Shown in pieces: positions 1-12,200 of a stretch of DNA of 64,000 nucleotides (the stretch's first letter is position 1; each line of letters begins with the position of its first letter). The stretch covers positions 3,920,501 through 3,984,500 of the forward strand of contig JBBELK010000329.1 in NCBI GenBank assembly GCA_037783545.1, given 5' to 3'. Source of the DNA: Henricia sp. BOLD:AAB3569. Its lineage: Eukaryota; Echinodermata; Asteroidea; Spinulosida; Echinasteridae. The position numbers and the translations under genes are program-made. The notes under the pieces were generated by a model. It ran no database searches and had not been told where the DNA came from. It worked only from the letters and a program-made list of their open reading frames with translations.

Positions 1-170
1 CCTTTTTACGCATGCGCACATTCATCCGCCATTTTTATCGCAAAGGTTTGTGGGAACTTTTTACGGGATCCCCTTTTTACGCATGCGCACATTCATCCGC
101 CATTTTTATCGCAAAGGTTTGTGGGAACTTTTTACGGGATCCCCTTTTTACGCATGCGCACATTCATCCA
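1..170. repeat. 71-bp tandem repeat, about 2.4 copies, cut by the window edge
   Basis: Units start at 1, 72 and 143 and are nearly identical (CCTTTTTACGCATGCGCAC...). The repeat may continue upstream of the window. Confidence 0.9.
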
Positions 171-276
171 ACCGATTTTGCGCCGATTTTGACTCATGCG
201 AGCGCGAGTTCAGCTCAGTTCTTGTGAAACAAAACATATTTTCAGGCATTTTTATGAAATTTTAAAAGTATTAACG
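1..276 (+). promoter_or_regulatory. SMC2 upstream region with NRF-1-like repeats
   Basis: This stretch ends at the SMC2 start codon. It holds three copies of a GCATGCGCA core (near 10, 81 and 152), close to half of the NRF-1 consensus, each inside a 71-bp tandem repeat. A TTTTGCGCC run near 177-185 is one mismatch from an E2F core. There is no TATA box. A promoter role is inferred from position and motifs only. Confidence 0.45.
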
Positions 277-3232
277 ATGTTTATCAAGGAGATGGTGATA
301 GATGGATTCAAGTCCTATGCACAGAGGACAGAAATAAAAGGATTTGACCCACTTTTTAACGCCATTACCGGCCTCAATGGTTCAGGAAAGTCGAACATTT
401 TGGACGCCATTTGTTTTCTGTTGGGAATCTCCAATTTAACTCAGGTGTGAAAATAAATGTCTCTCTTAAAAACTACTTTAATGAACTGCAAAAAAGGGAA
501 GGGTACTAAGAATTGAGAAGTTGACCATTAGTATTTTCTTTAACTTATCAAGCATCAACAAATGCAAATTTGGTAAAAAAAAATCCCAAATTTTAGAAGT
601 GATAAAAAAGGAAGATTTTCTTAGTTAGTTGGTTAATACTTATTTGACATTTGACGTTCAATATAAGGAGCTGTTACTTATTCGACATTCAATAAGGAGC
701 TGTTACTTATGCACCTATTAATTGGTCCCCCCCCCCCCCCCCCACTTATATTATACCCGTACTCTAAAGCCAGTCATAGTTTTAATATGGAAGTTTAATG
801 TAAAACTAATTGTAATAGCAATTTATTTCCCACATTTTCCCAATTTTTCTAGGTTCGAGCTGGTAGTCTGCAAGAGCTGGTGTACAAAGGGGGCCAAGCA
901 GGCGTTACCAAGGCAACCGTTACCGTCACATTTGACAACCGAGACAAGAAACAGAGTCCTCTTGGATATGAAACCTTTGATGAAATTACTGTGTCTAGAC
1001 AGGTTTGTGGACAGATTTCCAGGTTCAACTAAATTCAAATTTTGTTTTAGGTTCTAGGCCTACCAAATTAAAATAAAATAAAGGTATTTTTTTCGTATAC
1101 ATTGAACAAAGATTTTAAGGAATCAACAGATCATCAAATTCTAAGATATACTTCCCACTTGCACTTCTGTCGCAAATGTTGCATTTCTAAGATAAATAAA
1201 TGATAAAGTTACTGCACAAAGTAATGCACAAAATTACGAGGCGAGCGGTCTGTGTGTAAGCGCGCGGGAATGGTTATCTTGTGCACTAACTGAATGCAAT
1301 TTTTGAACGAGAAAATGTGATTTTTCTACAGAAAGGCAACGTTTGCGACAAAAGTGCAAGTGGGAAGTATATCTTAAAATTACATTATCTGTTGATTCCA
1401 GGAGGTAATTTCCTTAAAATCTTTGTTCGATGTATACGAAAAAAATACCAAAATAAAATATAAACTGTTGTCATATTGCCAAAGTTCAAATTTTAAATCG
1501 AGCAAAATTTTGAGTTACCTACCCGCAGTTACACATGGCTTGTTAATCCTAAGAGATAACAGGATTTTCAATTAGAAGATTTTTAATCATCAAGATTTCA
1601 TTGATTTTTGTTTTCATAAATTTAATTGACAGGTTGTAATCGGAGGACGTAACAAGTACCTAATCAATGGAAGCAACGCCAACAATGGCCGTGTGCAGGA
1701 TCTTTTCTGCTCTGTCCAACTCAACGTCAACAATCCACATTTCCTTATCATGCAGGTTTGTTTGATAATAAATAAATAAATAAACATGTGAAATTGTTAC
1801 AAATTTCATGTAGTTTAAAAAATGTAGTTTTAGGCTAAATTAGTGACCATATAAACTCCTCAAAAAAAGTTCGGAAAGTCAAGTTTGACTGACGATTTCT
1901 CTCTTGTTACTAAATCATTTCCCTTGAATTTTGTATCATTGGAAAGCCCTGTTATTCCTCTTTACAGTGGTGTGTCATTTGTTATGATTAATCAATTGGG
2001 GGATGTGCAGTATAGCGGAATACAGGGGTGTGTGGAAAGTGAAATGTCACAAAATTCACTGCTATTGTCATGCAGTGCATTCCCCTTTTGCTTGGAGGAT
2101 GGTAATGTGTCAGTGCACTTTTTGACAATAGCAATGCATTTTGTGACATTTCACTTTACACCCGCCCCCGTATTCAGCTGTGCTGCACATCCCCCCCCCA
2201 ATTGCTTAATCATAACAAATGACACATCATCATAAAAAGGAATAAAGGGGTTTTCCAATGATATAAAATTAAAGGAAAATTATTTTGCAACAAGAGAGAA
2301 ATCGTCAGTCAAACTTGACTTTCCGAACTTTTTTTGAGGAGTTTAGTTGTTTTTCAAAGCAGCCTAGTCAAACTTAATTAACCGTAATGCACCTGTCAAT
2401 TGTAATCCCGGCCCTGGGGGATCCGGGACTAGCGGGGACTGGGCCGGGGATGTCCAAGTGGCCCAGTGTGATACTCCTGCAACGTCCCCGCACAATCCCG
2501 GCCCCGACATGCGGGGCCGGTAGGGCGGGGCAGCAAATTTGTACAAACCCGGCTATTTCCCCGCTATTGTCCCGGTAGAGCGGGGCAACAAATTGTACAA
2601 CCCGGGCTATGTCCCCGCTATTGTCCCGGCAGAGCGGGGCAACACAATCGTACAACCTTGGCCAAGTCCCCGATATTGTCCCGGTTAGCGGGGCACGGTT
2701 TTTTGGACATCCCCGGCTATATGTCCCCGCTACTTTCTCCAAAGTCCCGGGTCCCCCAGGGCCTGGATTACAATTGACAGGTGCATAACTCCCTAGGGTG
2801 TATGCAAAATCATATTGATTTTGAAGGGTTGAGGAGTGTTAATTAGGGTTAATGATATCTTGATTGAATTTCATTGTTACAAGGTAAATAAATTATGTGT
2901 GTATTATAACCTTTCTTTCCCTGTGTTTCATTGTTTAGGGTCGGATTACTAAAGTGCTGAATATGAAACCACCAGAGGTAGGTCTACTAATTTGTTTAAT
3001 TATTTTCCCATTTTAGGCCCTATCTCAATTGATCAGGAAATTCTACAATCAAATTCTCTGCCATTTATTGGTAATTAATGTTTTTTTAATGTTAATTATC
3101 AATTGTTTGTCTTTTTTTCAGATTTTGGCCATGATAGAAGAAGCAGCTGGCACCAGAATGTATGAGAACAAGAAGGCATCTGCTCAAAAGACTATTGAGA
3201 AGAAAGACGCAAAACTCAAAGAAATTGACTCG
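277..3232 (+). CDS. SMC2: SMC2 exons 1-5: N-terminal ATPase head
   Basis: Exons 277-444, 853-1002, 1633-1755, 2939-2977 and 3122-3232 encode residues 1 to about 197. They carry the Walker A P-loop (GLNGSGKSN) and the conserved runs [31 protein letters not shown] and [12 protein letters not shown] that end the head and enter the first coil. All five exons are in phase 0, so each could be skipped without a frameshift. Exon 4 is only 39 nt. Confidence 0.96.
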
Positions 3233-6200
3233 GTAATTATCATTTCTTGCCTACTGTACTCTGGCTTTATATTTGAACTTAGTTCTATGCACTGTATTTG
3301 GAAAAGATTTTTACATTTTAATACATATATTGGTAGTTTTAAGGTTAATGTAGTGGTGCTTTCATCACTTCCACCTCAGTGACTGTGGTTCGAATCCCGT
3401 CCTGACCACAATTTGTTTGGGGGGAAATGACGGCATTTCTCGCTTTTTGATCTGCAAATTACATGCACACTTCAGCATGTTCTTTTGGGAAATTTTGTTA
3501 ATGGGTTTTGAAAATGTATGGTGGGGACTTTTTTCGGAAAAAAATACCATACACCCTCGCCAGTTGAAACTCCATGCACTAAGTCTATGGAGCATGACAT
3601 AAAAAGTGTTTTCAAAGGAAAACTTGAATATTTACACTTTCTGGGGTGTTATCATGCAGAGATGTGATTGTTCCGGTTTTTCCCGGAACTTTCTTTTGTC
3701 TCATTGGTTTGTGACAAAGATTATTCCGGGAAAAACCGGAACAAATCACATCCCTGATCATGTCATATTATGAAGAATTAATGGCGAGGGTGTATGGTAT
3801 TTATACCCTTTTTTCCTTCGACCAACTTGAAGAAATTTCTTAAATTTTGACATAAAAAGACATCTGAAGAAAACTAGGACCTCTTTTCTCAACTTTCTTA
3901 GATCATGTCTGAGGAGATCACCCCAACCTTAACTCGTCTCAAGGACGAACGTTCCAACTACCTCGAATACCAGAAAGTCATGCGTGAGCTGGAGCACCTA
4001 TCCCGTCTGCACATCGCATTTCAGTTTTTCGGAGCAGAGGATATGTCCAAGAAATCGGCTGAAGATTTGGCCAAGATGGCTGAGCAGATGAACCAGCTGA
4101 GAGAGCGACTCAGGGAGGTAAGACTGTCAATTTGTTGCCTCTTTAAGGTGGATTCACACTGAACTTTTTTACACATTACGTACGTAAATTTGATTGATTG
4201 ATTTATTTTATTTATTTATTCACCACATCCAACAGCGGAAGGACCGCCAATTTCACGAATGGGATCAATTAACAAAGATATTCGAATAACTATCAACTTC
4301 TAAGTTGAATTAGAAACGGCCAGAGACACCAGGGATTTCCTCCCCTTGCTCTTCACAAAAGAATGCTCTGGGATCTTTAAAGTACGTTACCTAACACACT
4401 GGACCAACGGCTTTACATCCCTTCCGAAGGACGGAACAAGTGTGATTAAGTGCCTTGCTCAAGAGCACAAGTGCCACAACCCGTCACGGCCCGGAATCGA
4501 ACCCACATTCTTAGTACTGGCACAGGAATTTGAGTTTGACGCACTAGGCCGCTCGGCCATAACACCCCATTTACACGCATGCTTTGAGTAAACGATGTGG
4601 AGAGAATTTGATCTGAAAATCACACAGAATCACAAAACACTTTTCGCCCAAGTTGATTCTGTGGTTTTCAGTGCATAATTTCAGTCTAAATTCTCAGTGT
4701 CCTATATAAGCCAATTAAGTCCTATACAACGTCTACCAATTGAAAGGTCTGGAATTTAAAAAAAAAAAATAACTTCACTGTATATTTATAATTATTGTCC
4801 TGTATTTTAGACTGATGATCAGATCACCGAGCTGGGTAACCTGATCAAGGAGCTTGAGCAACGTCGTGATGCCGAGGCTGGGGGCGCTATGCGAGAGATT
4901 GAGAAGGCTTTAGCTGAGCGGCAGAATGCAGACACTAAGATGCAGAGCTCTGTGCAGCATCAGAGGGAAACATTGGCTAAGGAGAAGAAGAATAAGAATA
5001 CCATCGGCAAGAGTTATGATGAGGTATGCCTTGTGGGTAGCTAGGGGGTGACTTGCGGGTGATGTGCGGGCAACTTGCAGGCATTTTTGCGTGCGGGTTG
5101 TGAGTGTATGGCTTGCATGTAACCTTGGGCTGATTTCAACATTTTTGGAATCCATTTCGATTTCATTCCGAAACATTTTCAAAATAAACGGCACTAAAAT
5201 TTTAAAAAAAAAATAAAATGTTACAAAATCTGTTACAAAACACTGCCAATTTCCTATAATTTTGTCATTTCTACATTCAGAAATTCCTCCAAAAGACAGA
5301 TTTGTGATTCTGATTTTCAACTTAAAATCAAGTCTAATCGACTCCAGAGAAAATTTGCCCAAGTCTACTTGTGGGTGATTGGCTTGCGGGTGACTTGATG
5401 ACAATTTGATTTGCTTAGGTTACAAACAAAAAAATATGAAAAATACACTGTGATTCCTGATTTAGGCAAACATAACCATCATAAAGAACTGTGGTGCATT
5501 TACTAGCAGCATTCACTACTGACTTTCGCCTTACTTTTCAGGATCAAGCTACTCTGAAGAGCAAGGAAAAGGACATTGAGAAGAACAGCGCCAATTTTGA
5601 GAAGGTTGAAGCCGCTTACAAGGCAAGCACCGAGGCCGTGGCGGCTGCTCAGAAACACCTCCAGGCTGTGTCATCTGGTCTGTCGAGTAGCGAGGACGGG
5701 GGAGAGGCTAAGACACTGGCTGATCAGCTGATGGGTAGGTTGCAAACGTTTTGAAAAATAAAAATAATAAAAATTAAAATTATACTAGGACCGAAAAATT
5801 GAGGAGGCTGTTCAATAACGTGTATGAACACCTTGTGGCAAGGCTGACTGCACCAGCCTCCATAAGAGCCACCGAGGCTGAGTGCGCCTCTGTGCCTGAA
5901 GTGCCTTCCTGAGCCTGAAGTGCCTTCCTGAGCCTGAAGTGCCTTCCTGAGCCTGAAGTGCCTTCCTGAGCCTGAAGTGTCTTCCTGAGCCTGAAGTGTC
6001 TTCCTGAGCCTGAAGTGTCTTCCTGAGCCTGAAGTGCCTTCCTGAGCTCCTGCACTTCTAGTACTGATTCTGAGACGCATGGACCAATGACTTCCCTCTC
6101 ATCCTGTATAATTTGGTTATCCTGGTTGCCAGGGAAATTAATTCTCTTTTAGTAAAAGTAAATCAGGCATTAAAGCTTTAGTATATGCAGCGGCCCTATC

Positions 6201-9200
6201 ATATATTCACTAGCCTCAGGCCAGTGTTAATTTAGACTTCTGTTTTATATTTGCCTTTCACCTTTTGCCAGCTTGCAAAGATGAGATGAACTCTGCCGAG
6301 ACCGGCCTGAAGCAATCCCAGAGTACTCTGAAGATGGCTCAAGGCGAACTCAAGAAGAAACAATCTGAACTCAAGAAAACTGAGAAGGAATATCAGAAAG
6401 ACAAGGCTAACTTGGAGGCCGTGCTCAAGAACAAGGCGAATGTAGAGGTAAGACTTAAAGGAGCGTGACCAGATCACATTTTTGACCCCCTCATTTTTCC
6501 CCATGGGTGTCGAGATTTTGATACCATATCATTTGTCATATTTTTCTCATTAATATTCTGAAATACATATTTTTGTTCGAGGATATTGTAAAAAAACCAC
6601 TGCTGTTTTGTAAACTAATTTATCTGTTGCACAAAGCAGTGCAGTGATTACACCAACCTTTTTGCTTCCAGATCGAAATTGGAGATTTCAAATTTCATGT
6701 TTTCTTTCCATATTTTGGAGAGGTATTTTATATGATTGTTAGGTTAGAGCGAAATCCATTTTCTGGAAAAATCTGGACAAAACTTGAACCCAAAAACGTT
6801 GTCTTTTATAATTCCTAAATTTCAATTTCTAAAATTTAAACTTCTAAAATGTCATTTCTTTCCCCTCCGACCCCAAACCCCAAACTGTATGTTGTCAGCG
6901 CTTTTCTAAGGCATTCTAAAAGTTCCTTCTGTATTTCCGTGCAGGCGGAGATGAAGAAACTTGGCTTTGAAGACGGGAAGGAGGAGTCCTTAGTGAAACG
7001 TAAGAAGACGCTGGGAGAGCAGGTCCACCATCTACAAGACAAGGTCCACGCTCTGACTGCAAGGTATGCTAACTCCGGCCACAAGATTGCATGCTTTGAA
7101 ATAACTTTCCTAGATTTTACCGTCTTGTAGTTTTGCATGTTGATATCTTATTATTTAAAGACAGATTACATGATTAGAAAACATTTCAAAACAGGAACAA
7201 TTGCATTACATAACTAAAGAATAATGTTGATAAACTGCTTTGTAGAAATTTCAGCCACGTAGATGCAGTAATACTTCAGAAAACCTGGAAAATGCATGCA
7301 TGGGTTTTGTGTATGAATGAATGGTAAAAAAGTTGTCTGCAGACAATTTTAAAAAAGAAACTTTTAGTTGGCAAGTTGGCAAAAAAAAAAATTGTTTCCT
7401 AACAAAATGTATTGCCAAACTATCATGACGTGTTTGTCTCAGTTAAAATGACATCTTAAACTCTTTGAATTATCCCTTTTTATTTCAAGGTTTCCAAACC
7501 TACAGTTTGAATATCGAGATCCTGAGAAGAACTTTGACCACTCCAAAGTTCACGGTCTGGTGGCACGCCTCATTCAAGTTAAAGATGTGCGCAATGCAAC
7601 AGCGTTGGAAGTGACTGCTGGTAGAAAGGTAGAATGACGCCATGCCAACCATTGATATATCGATATGCATTGTTTAGAAAGTTTTTTGTGAATAGAGAAA
7701 TTCTATTTTTTTTTCCTGAAAGTTTGATGAATTTGTTATTTGCTATCTTTGATTGACCTAGAAAATACTTTGAGTTTAGTTTTTGATTAACATTTTTAAA
7801 CAGTGTTTCTTGAAATTTTGACAATTTTAAGAAAATGTTAGAATTAGAATAGATAAATAAAATCAAATGGTCTGCAGTGATTAGGATAGATCTATAGGAT
7901 CAAAAGATCTATAGAAATTTCAGATGATCCTTTGGGTGGTTTCACGCTGTCATTGGTCACTAAACCCTCCCGTGTTTGTACTCCAGATGGGGAGAGAACA
8001 ATAGAGCCAGGTGCAGAAACGCACGTGGCTGCTAGCAGAAAAGCATGAGGCTCTATTGTTCTCTTCCCGATCTGGATGACAAACATGGGAGATGCTTAGT
8101 GAAACCGCTCTATGGTGTTTGGAATAGAATCAGTGGAATCGATGAATCTGTGGTAATTAGAAACACTAATTAGAATAAATTTATTGAGCTCGTGCCAATG
8201 ACGTCATTTTGGGAGTAAAACAATGCCGCGTCGTTGTGGAAGCAATGTGCGTGCGTGTTGTGTGTGTCCATAGCGTGCGTAACGCGCAATGATGAGGCTC
8301 CCATTGGTGAATTAAACCGCGTTACGCCCACCAGAGACACGCGCACGCACATTGCTTCCACAATGACTCAGCATTATTTGACTCCCAAAATGGCATATTC
8401 GCACGTGTTCGAAAGCGGTCAAAAGGATCTATTAGATTATCTGCTCTAATTCTTGCTGTTTTTCAATCATAGCTGTACAACGTGGTCGTAGACACTGAAG
8501 TGACCAGCAAGAAACTCCTGCAAAAGGGAGAACTGAAGCGTCGCTACACCATCATACCACTGAACAAGATTGCCGCTAGGTCACTGGCTCCGGATAGGGT
8601 CAAGGCTGCCGAGAATTTGGTAAGATAACAGCTTAACAGGTTTGCTTCTACGGTTTGATACAATTTAAAAAAACATATTTTCTGGCATGCTAAACTTGGG
8701 GGAAGATTTGAGTTACATATAAAACAAAAATATTTTCTTTTCTGTACTTTTTCTGGGGAGGCGGGGATGGTTTTTAAAGTGTTTTAATGCTTGTGAAAAC
8801 ACTCCCTCTCCCACCCCACTCCATCCACTTCTTGTTTTATCCTTTTCTAATCTCCTCCCACAGTCCTTTTCTCCCACTCCCCTCTTTTCTGGTACTCCTA
8901 ATCCCCAATTTGTTCACCTTCCAGCCCCACACCTGCCCTTAATTGTTCCCCTAATTGGCTTTCCACTATTACGGTTACAAACAACCTGAGTTTTTGGCCT
9001 GCTAAGTTCCACCTTCGTCTCATTTCCATTCTGGTTACCTTATGTCCCAGGTCGGCCGCGGCAACGTACACAGCGCCCTCTCTCTGGTCGGTTACAAGAA
9101 GGACGTAGAGTCTGCCATGCAGTTTGTCTTTGGAGGGTCCTTCGTCTGCAGTCAGCCGGAACATGCCAAAAAGGTAACATCATTTCAACAACGGTTTGAG

Positions 9201-12200
9201 CAAGTCTTTGTAATGCCCGGTTAATATGTGAATGCGACCATAAACGTGAATTTGACGTCACAGCAAAAAAAAAAAAGATCTGCAAATTTAGCAGAAATTT
9301 TGACAAGTTTCAACTTGCATAAATGTTCGCCGCAAATTGTTGGATGTCGGATTTACTTTTTGTAAGTTTTGAAACCAACTAACACCGTCTTTGTAGAGTT
9401 TGTAGTCAAATTTGCTGAGCCATGTTCTCTGAATAGAATCATTTTATTGAAATTTGTAACAAAATCTTGTTATTTTTGTTAATTTTAGGTGACCTTTGAC
9501 CCTAAGGTCAGAGCTCGAACTGTGACCTTAGCAGGAGATCAGTTTGATCCATCTGGGACTCTCACTGGAGGTGAGTAAAACGATAGAATGATTTTGTCAC
9601 ACTTCCAGTAATTACCATACTTTTTGTTTTTGGGCCATAGATTGTTTGCAAATGTGCGCAGACATTTTTTTGACTAAGCCCCTGACTACTGTGGTATTAT
9701 GGCATTGTTTTCCATGTTGTATAGCCAGGGAACCAGCCTAAATAAGATGTTGGCTTCGTACAGTTTTGTTAAATCATGGAGTCACTTAGAAGCACAGCAT
9801 CTGATTTCCTGAAACCTTACGCATTATGTAAGCCAAATTGCACGATTTTGTATTGCATAAGTTGCACAACATTCCTGCAATAATTCAGGGGTCGAAATTA
9901 ACCTGAATTTTATGCTGGTCAGAAGGACCAGTAGATTAGAGAACTCTACTGGTCCTGCTGAAAATTTGGTGGTCCACCAGTGATTTCAAAAATGGCACCG
10001 AGATACCGCAACACTTTCTGGTTTAAGGTTATTGAGTGCAGGATGGATGGGATTGCTTTTTGATCCAACACTGGGGCATGTCTGGAGAGATCGGAGAAAG
10101 AAATGTAGTTATCTGAAGTGATTAGGAATTGTTTGTGGTAACCAGGAATTCTTCGCATTGATTAAGAAATGTTTACTGTGGATTAGGCATCGGGGAATGT
10201 TTCCATGAGTCATGAAATGTTTTCACTGGTCCATCGGACCAGTCCTTCCGACAGATCTAGTGGTCCTTCTGATTTTTTACTGGTCTCGGACCACGGGACC
10301 AGTGTTAATTTCGACCCCTGTATTTACACCCAAGCTATGGGGCGTAATGCCATTTTCAAAGGTTGCGCAAGCTATGCACTTTTTCGTGAGATCGGCTGCA
10401 GTTTCATAAAGGCAGTTTTTCATTGTTTTCTGGTACTGACCTGACTTATACACAGCTTGGTTTTTATCATACACGCCGTTTGTAACAGTTTTCCAATCCT
10501 GTAATCTATCTTCAACACCTTATTTCTTAATGTCTTAACCCCAAGGTGCCCGGGCTAAGGGAGCAACCATCTTAGCCAAGCTTAGCGAGTTACAAGAAGC
10601 CGAGAGTCAGCTTAGACAGAGCGAGGATGAACTAACCGCCGTGGATAAGGAGCTGAGTACACTGAAAGGCGCTGCTGACAAGTTAGTGTTTGTAGTATCC
10701 TATGAGTCCAAATCCTGTTACTGGATATTCGTGAGTTGTAGTGACTTAATTGTTTTATGTTGATGTGTCAACTAGCCGCTGTGGATAAGGAGCTGAGTAC
10801 ACTCAAAGGGACTGCTGATAGTTAGTGTTAGACAAAATCAACACATACTTTGGAGCCCTTGTTCAAGGATGTGATTTTTCAGGTTTTTTTTCCTGAAATC
10901 AGGTTTTCTTTGCCAAAAAACTTGACCCGTGTGAATCCCATGCCGTAATGGCTTCCCGCTGCGCACTTGCAATTTCAGGATTTTTTTCAACATCCAATCA
11001 CATCCTTGCTTGTTGTATTTGCAAAGGGCACCTCAATAAGAATATCAAAAAGTCTGTAGTGTGAATTACAAGTGAAGAGCTTTACGGAAAACATTATATC
11101 CATTTTTGGCATTTTAATAAAAAACTACCAATTTGTATTACAACTAAGCACTACAGTCGATGGCAAATTCCAATAACACAGTTTGCCAAATGTATAGGAC
11201 CACCAATCGAGAATGTACTGATACATTTTTTTTTTATTTTTTTTTATACAGCATTTATTGCGTTTTGTGATGAAACTCTTCCATTACAATCTCAATGCCT
11301 CTTTGCCTCTCCAGATTCAACCAATTAAAAGAGCAGTTTGATCTCAAAGTCCACGAGGCGACACTGCTGCAAGAACGACTCCAGCAAAGCACTCACCATA
11401 AGCAACTTGAAGAAATTCAAGCACTAGAAGCATCCATCGGTAAGCTCCTTTAAAGTCTGAAAGCAGAAATGATTGATACTGTGTTTCGAGACCACCAGTT
11501 GGGTTCATTGCTCAATAGACCTGAAACGTAATGACGTCACTCAATGTTGACCGCGGTGCATTAGGGGTGAAAAGTGGGGACGAAATCTCTGCATCTCCAG
11601 TTTGCGTGCGTTGCATGCATAGCGCCTAGCGTATTATGCACGTAACTTTGTGAACTTTACCAACAGCTGCGCTGGCAAAAAAACGTCAAAAACAAAGATC
11701 GTAAATTTCTAAAATGGTTCGTGTCAACTTAGTTGTGCCTGCGTGCGTTTTAAGCCTACGGCGGATGCCGGAACTATGGTTTTAACTTTTAAGGCCTCAA
11801 AAGGCGGCGAAAATGGCCCTGCAATGATTGTGCAAACTAGCGATGTAGAGATTTCGTCCCCATAATGCACTTCGGTAAACATTGCGTGACGTCATTATGT
11901 CATAGGTCTATTCGTAGAGAGTCTGCATGTTAAGCAGAAAATCCACGGTTTGAATCCTGGTGGAGCCGAGTTGTTTTTCACTGCATCCAGACAAACTAAA
12001 AGACATTTGTCCTAATTTCTATAGTAAAATTCCATAGTAAAAGAGTAAAATGTGTTCTTTTACAGCTGAGCAAGAGGCTGCTATTCCAGCAGTCCAGGAG
12101 AAACAAAAGGAACTCGGTGAGAAATGCAAGAACTTGGAAGCGAAGATTAAAGATGCCAAGTCGGTCCGAGAGCGGGAGCTCAAGGAAGCAGATGCCGATG

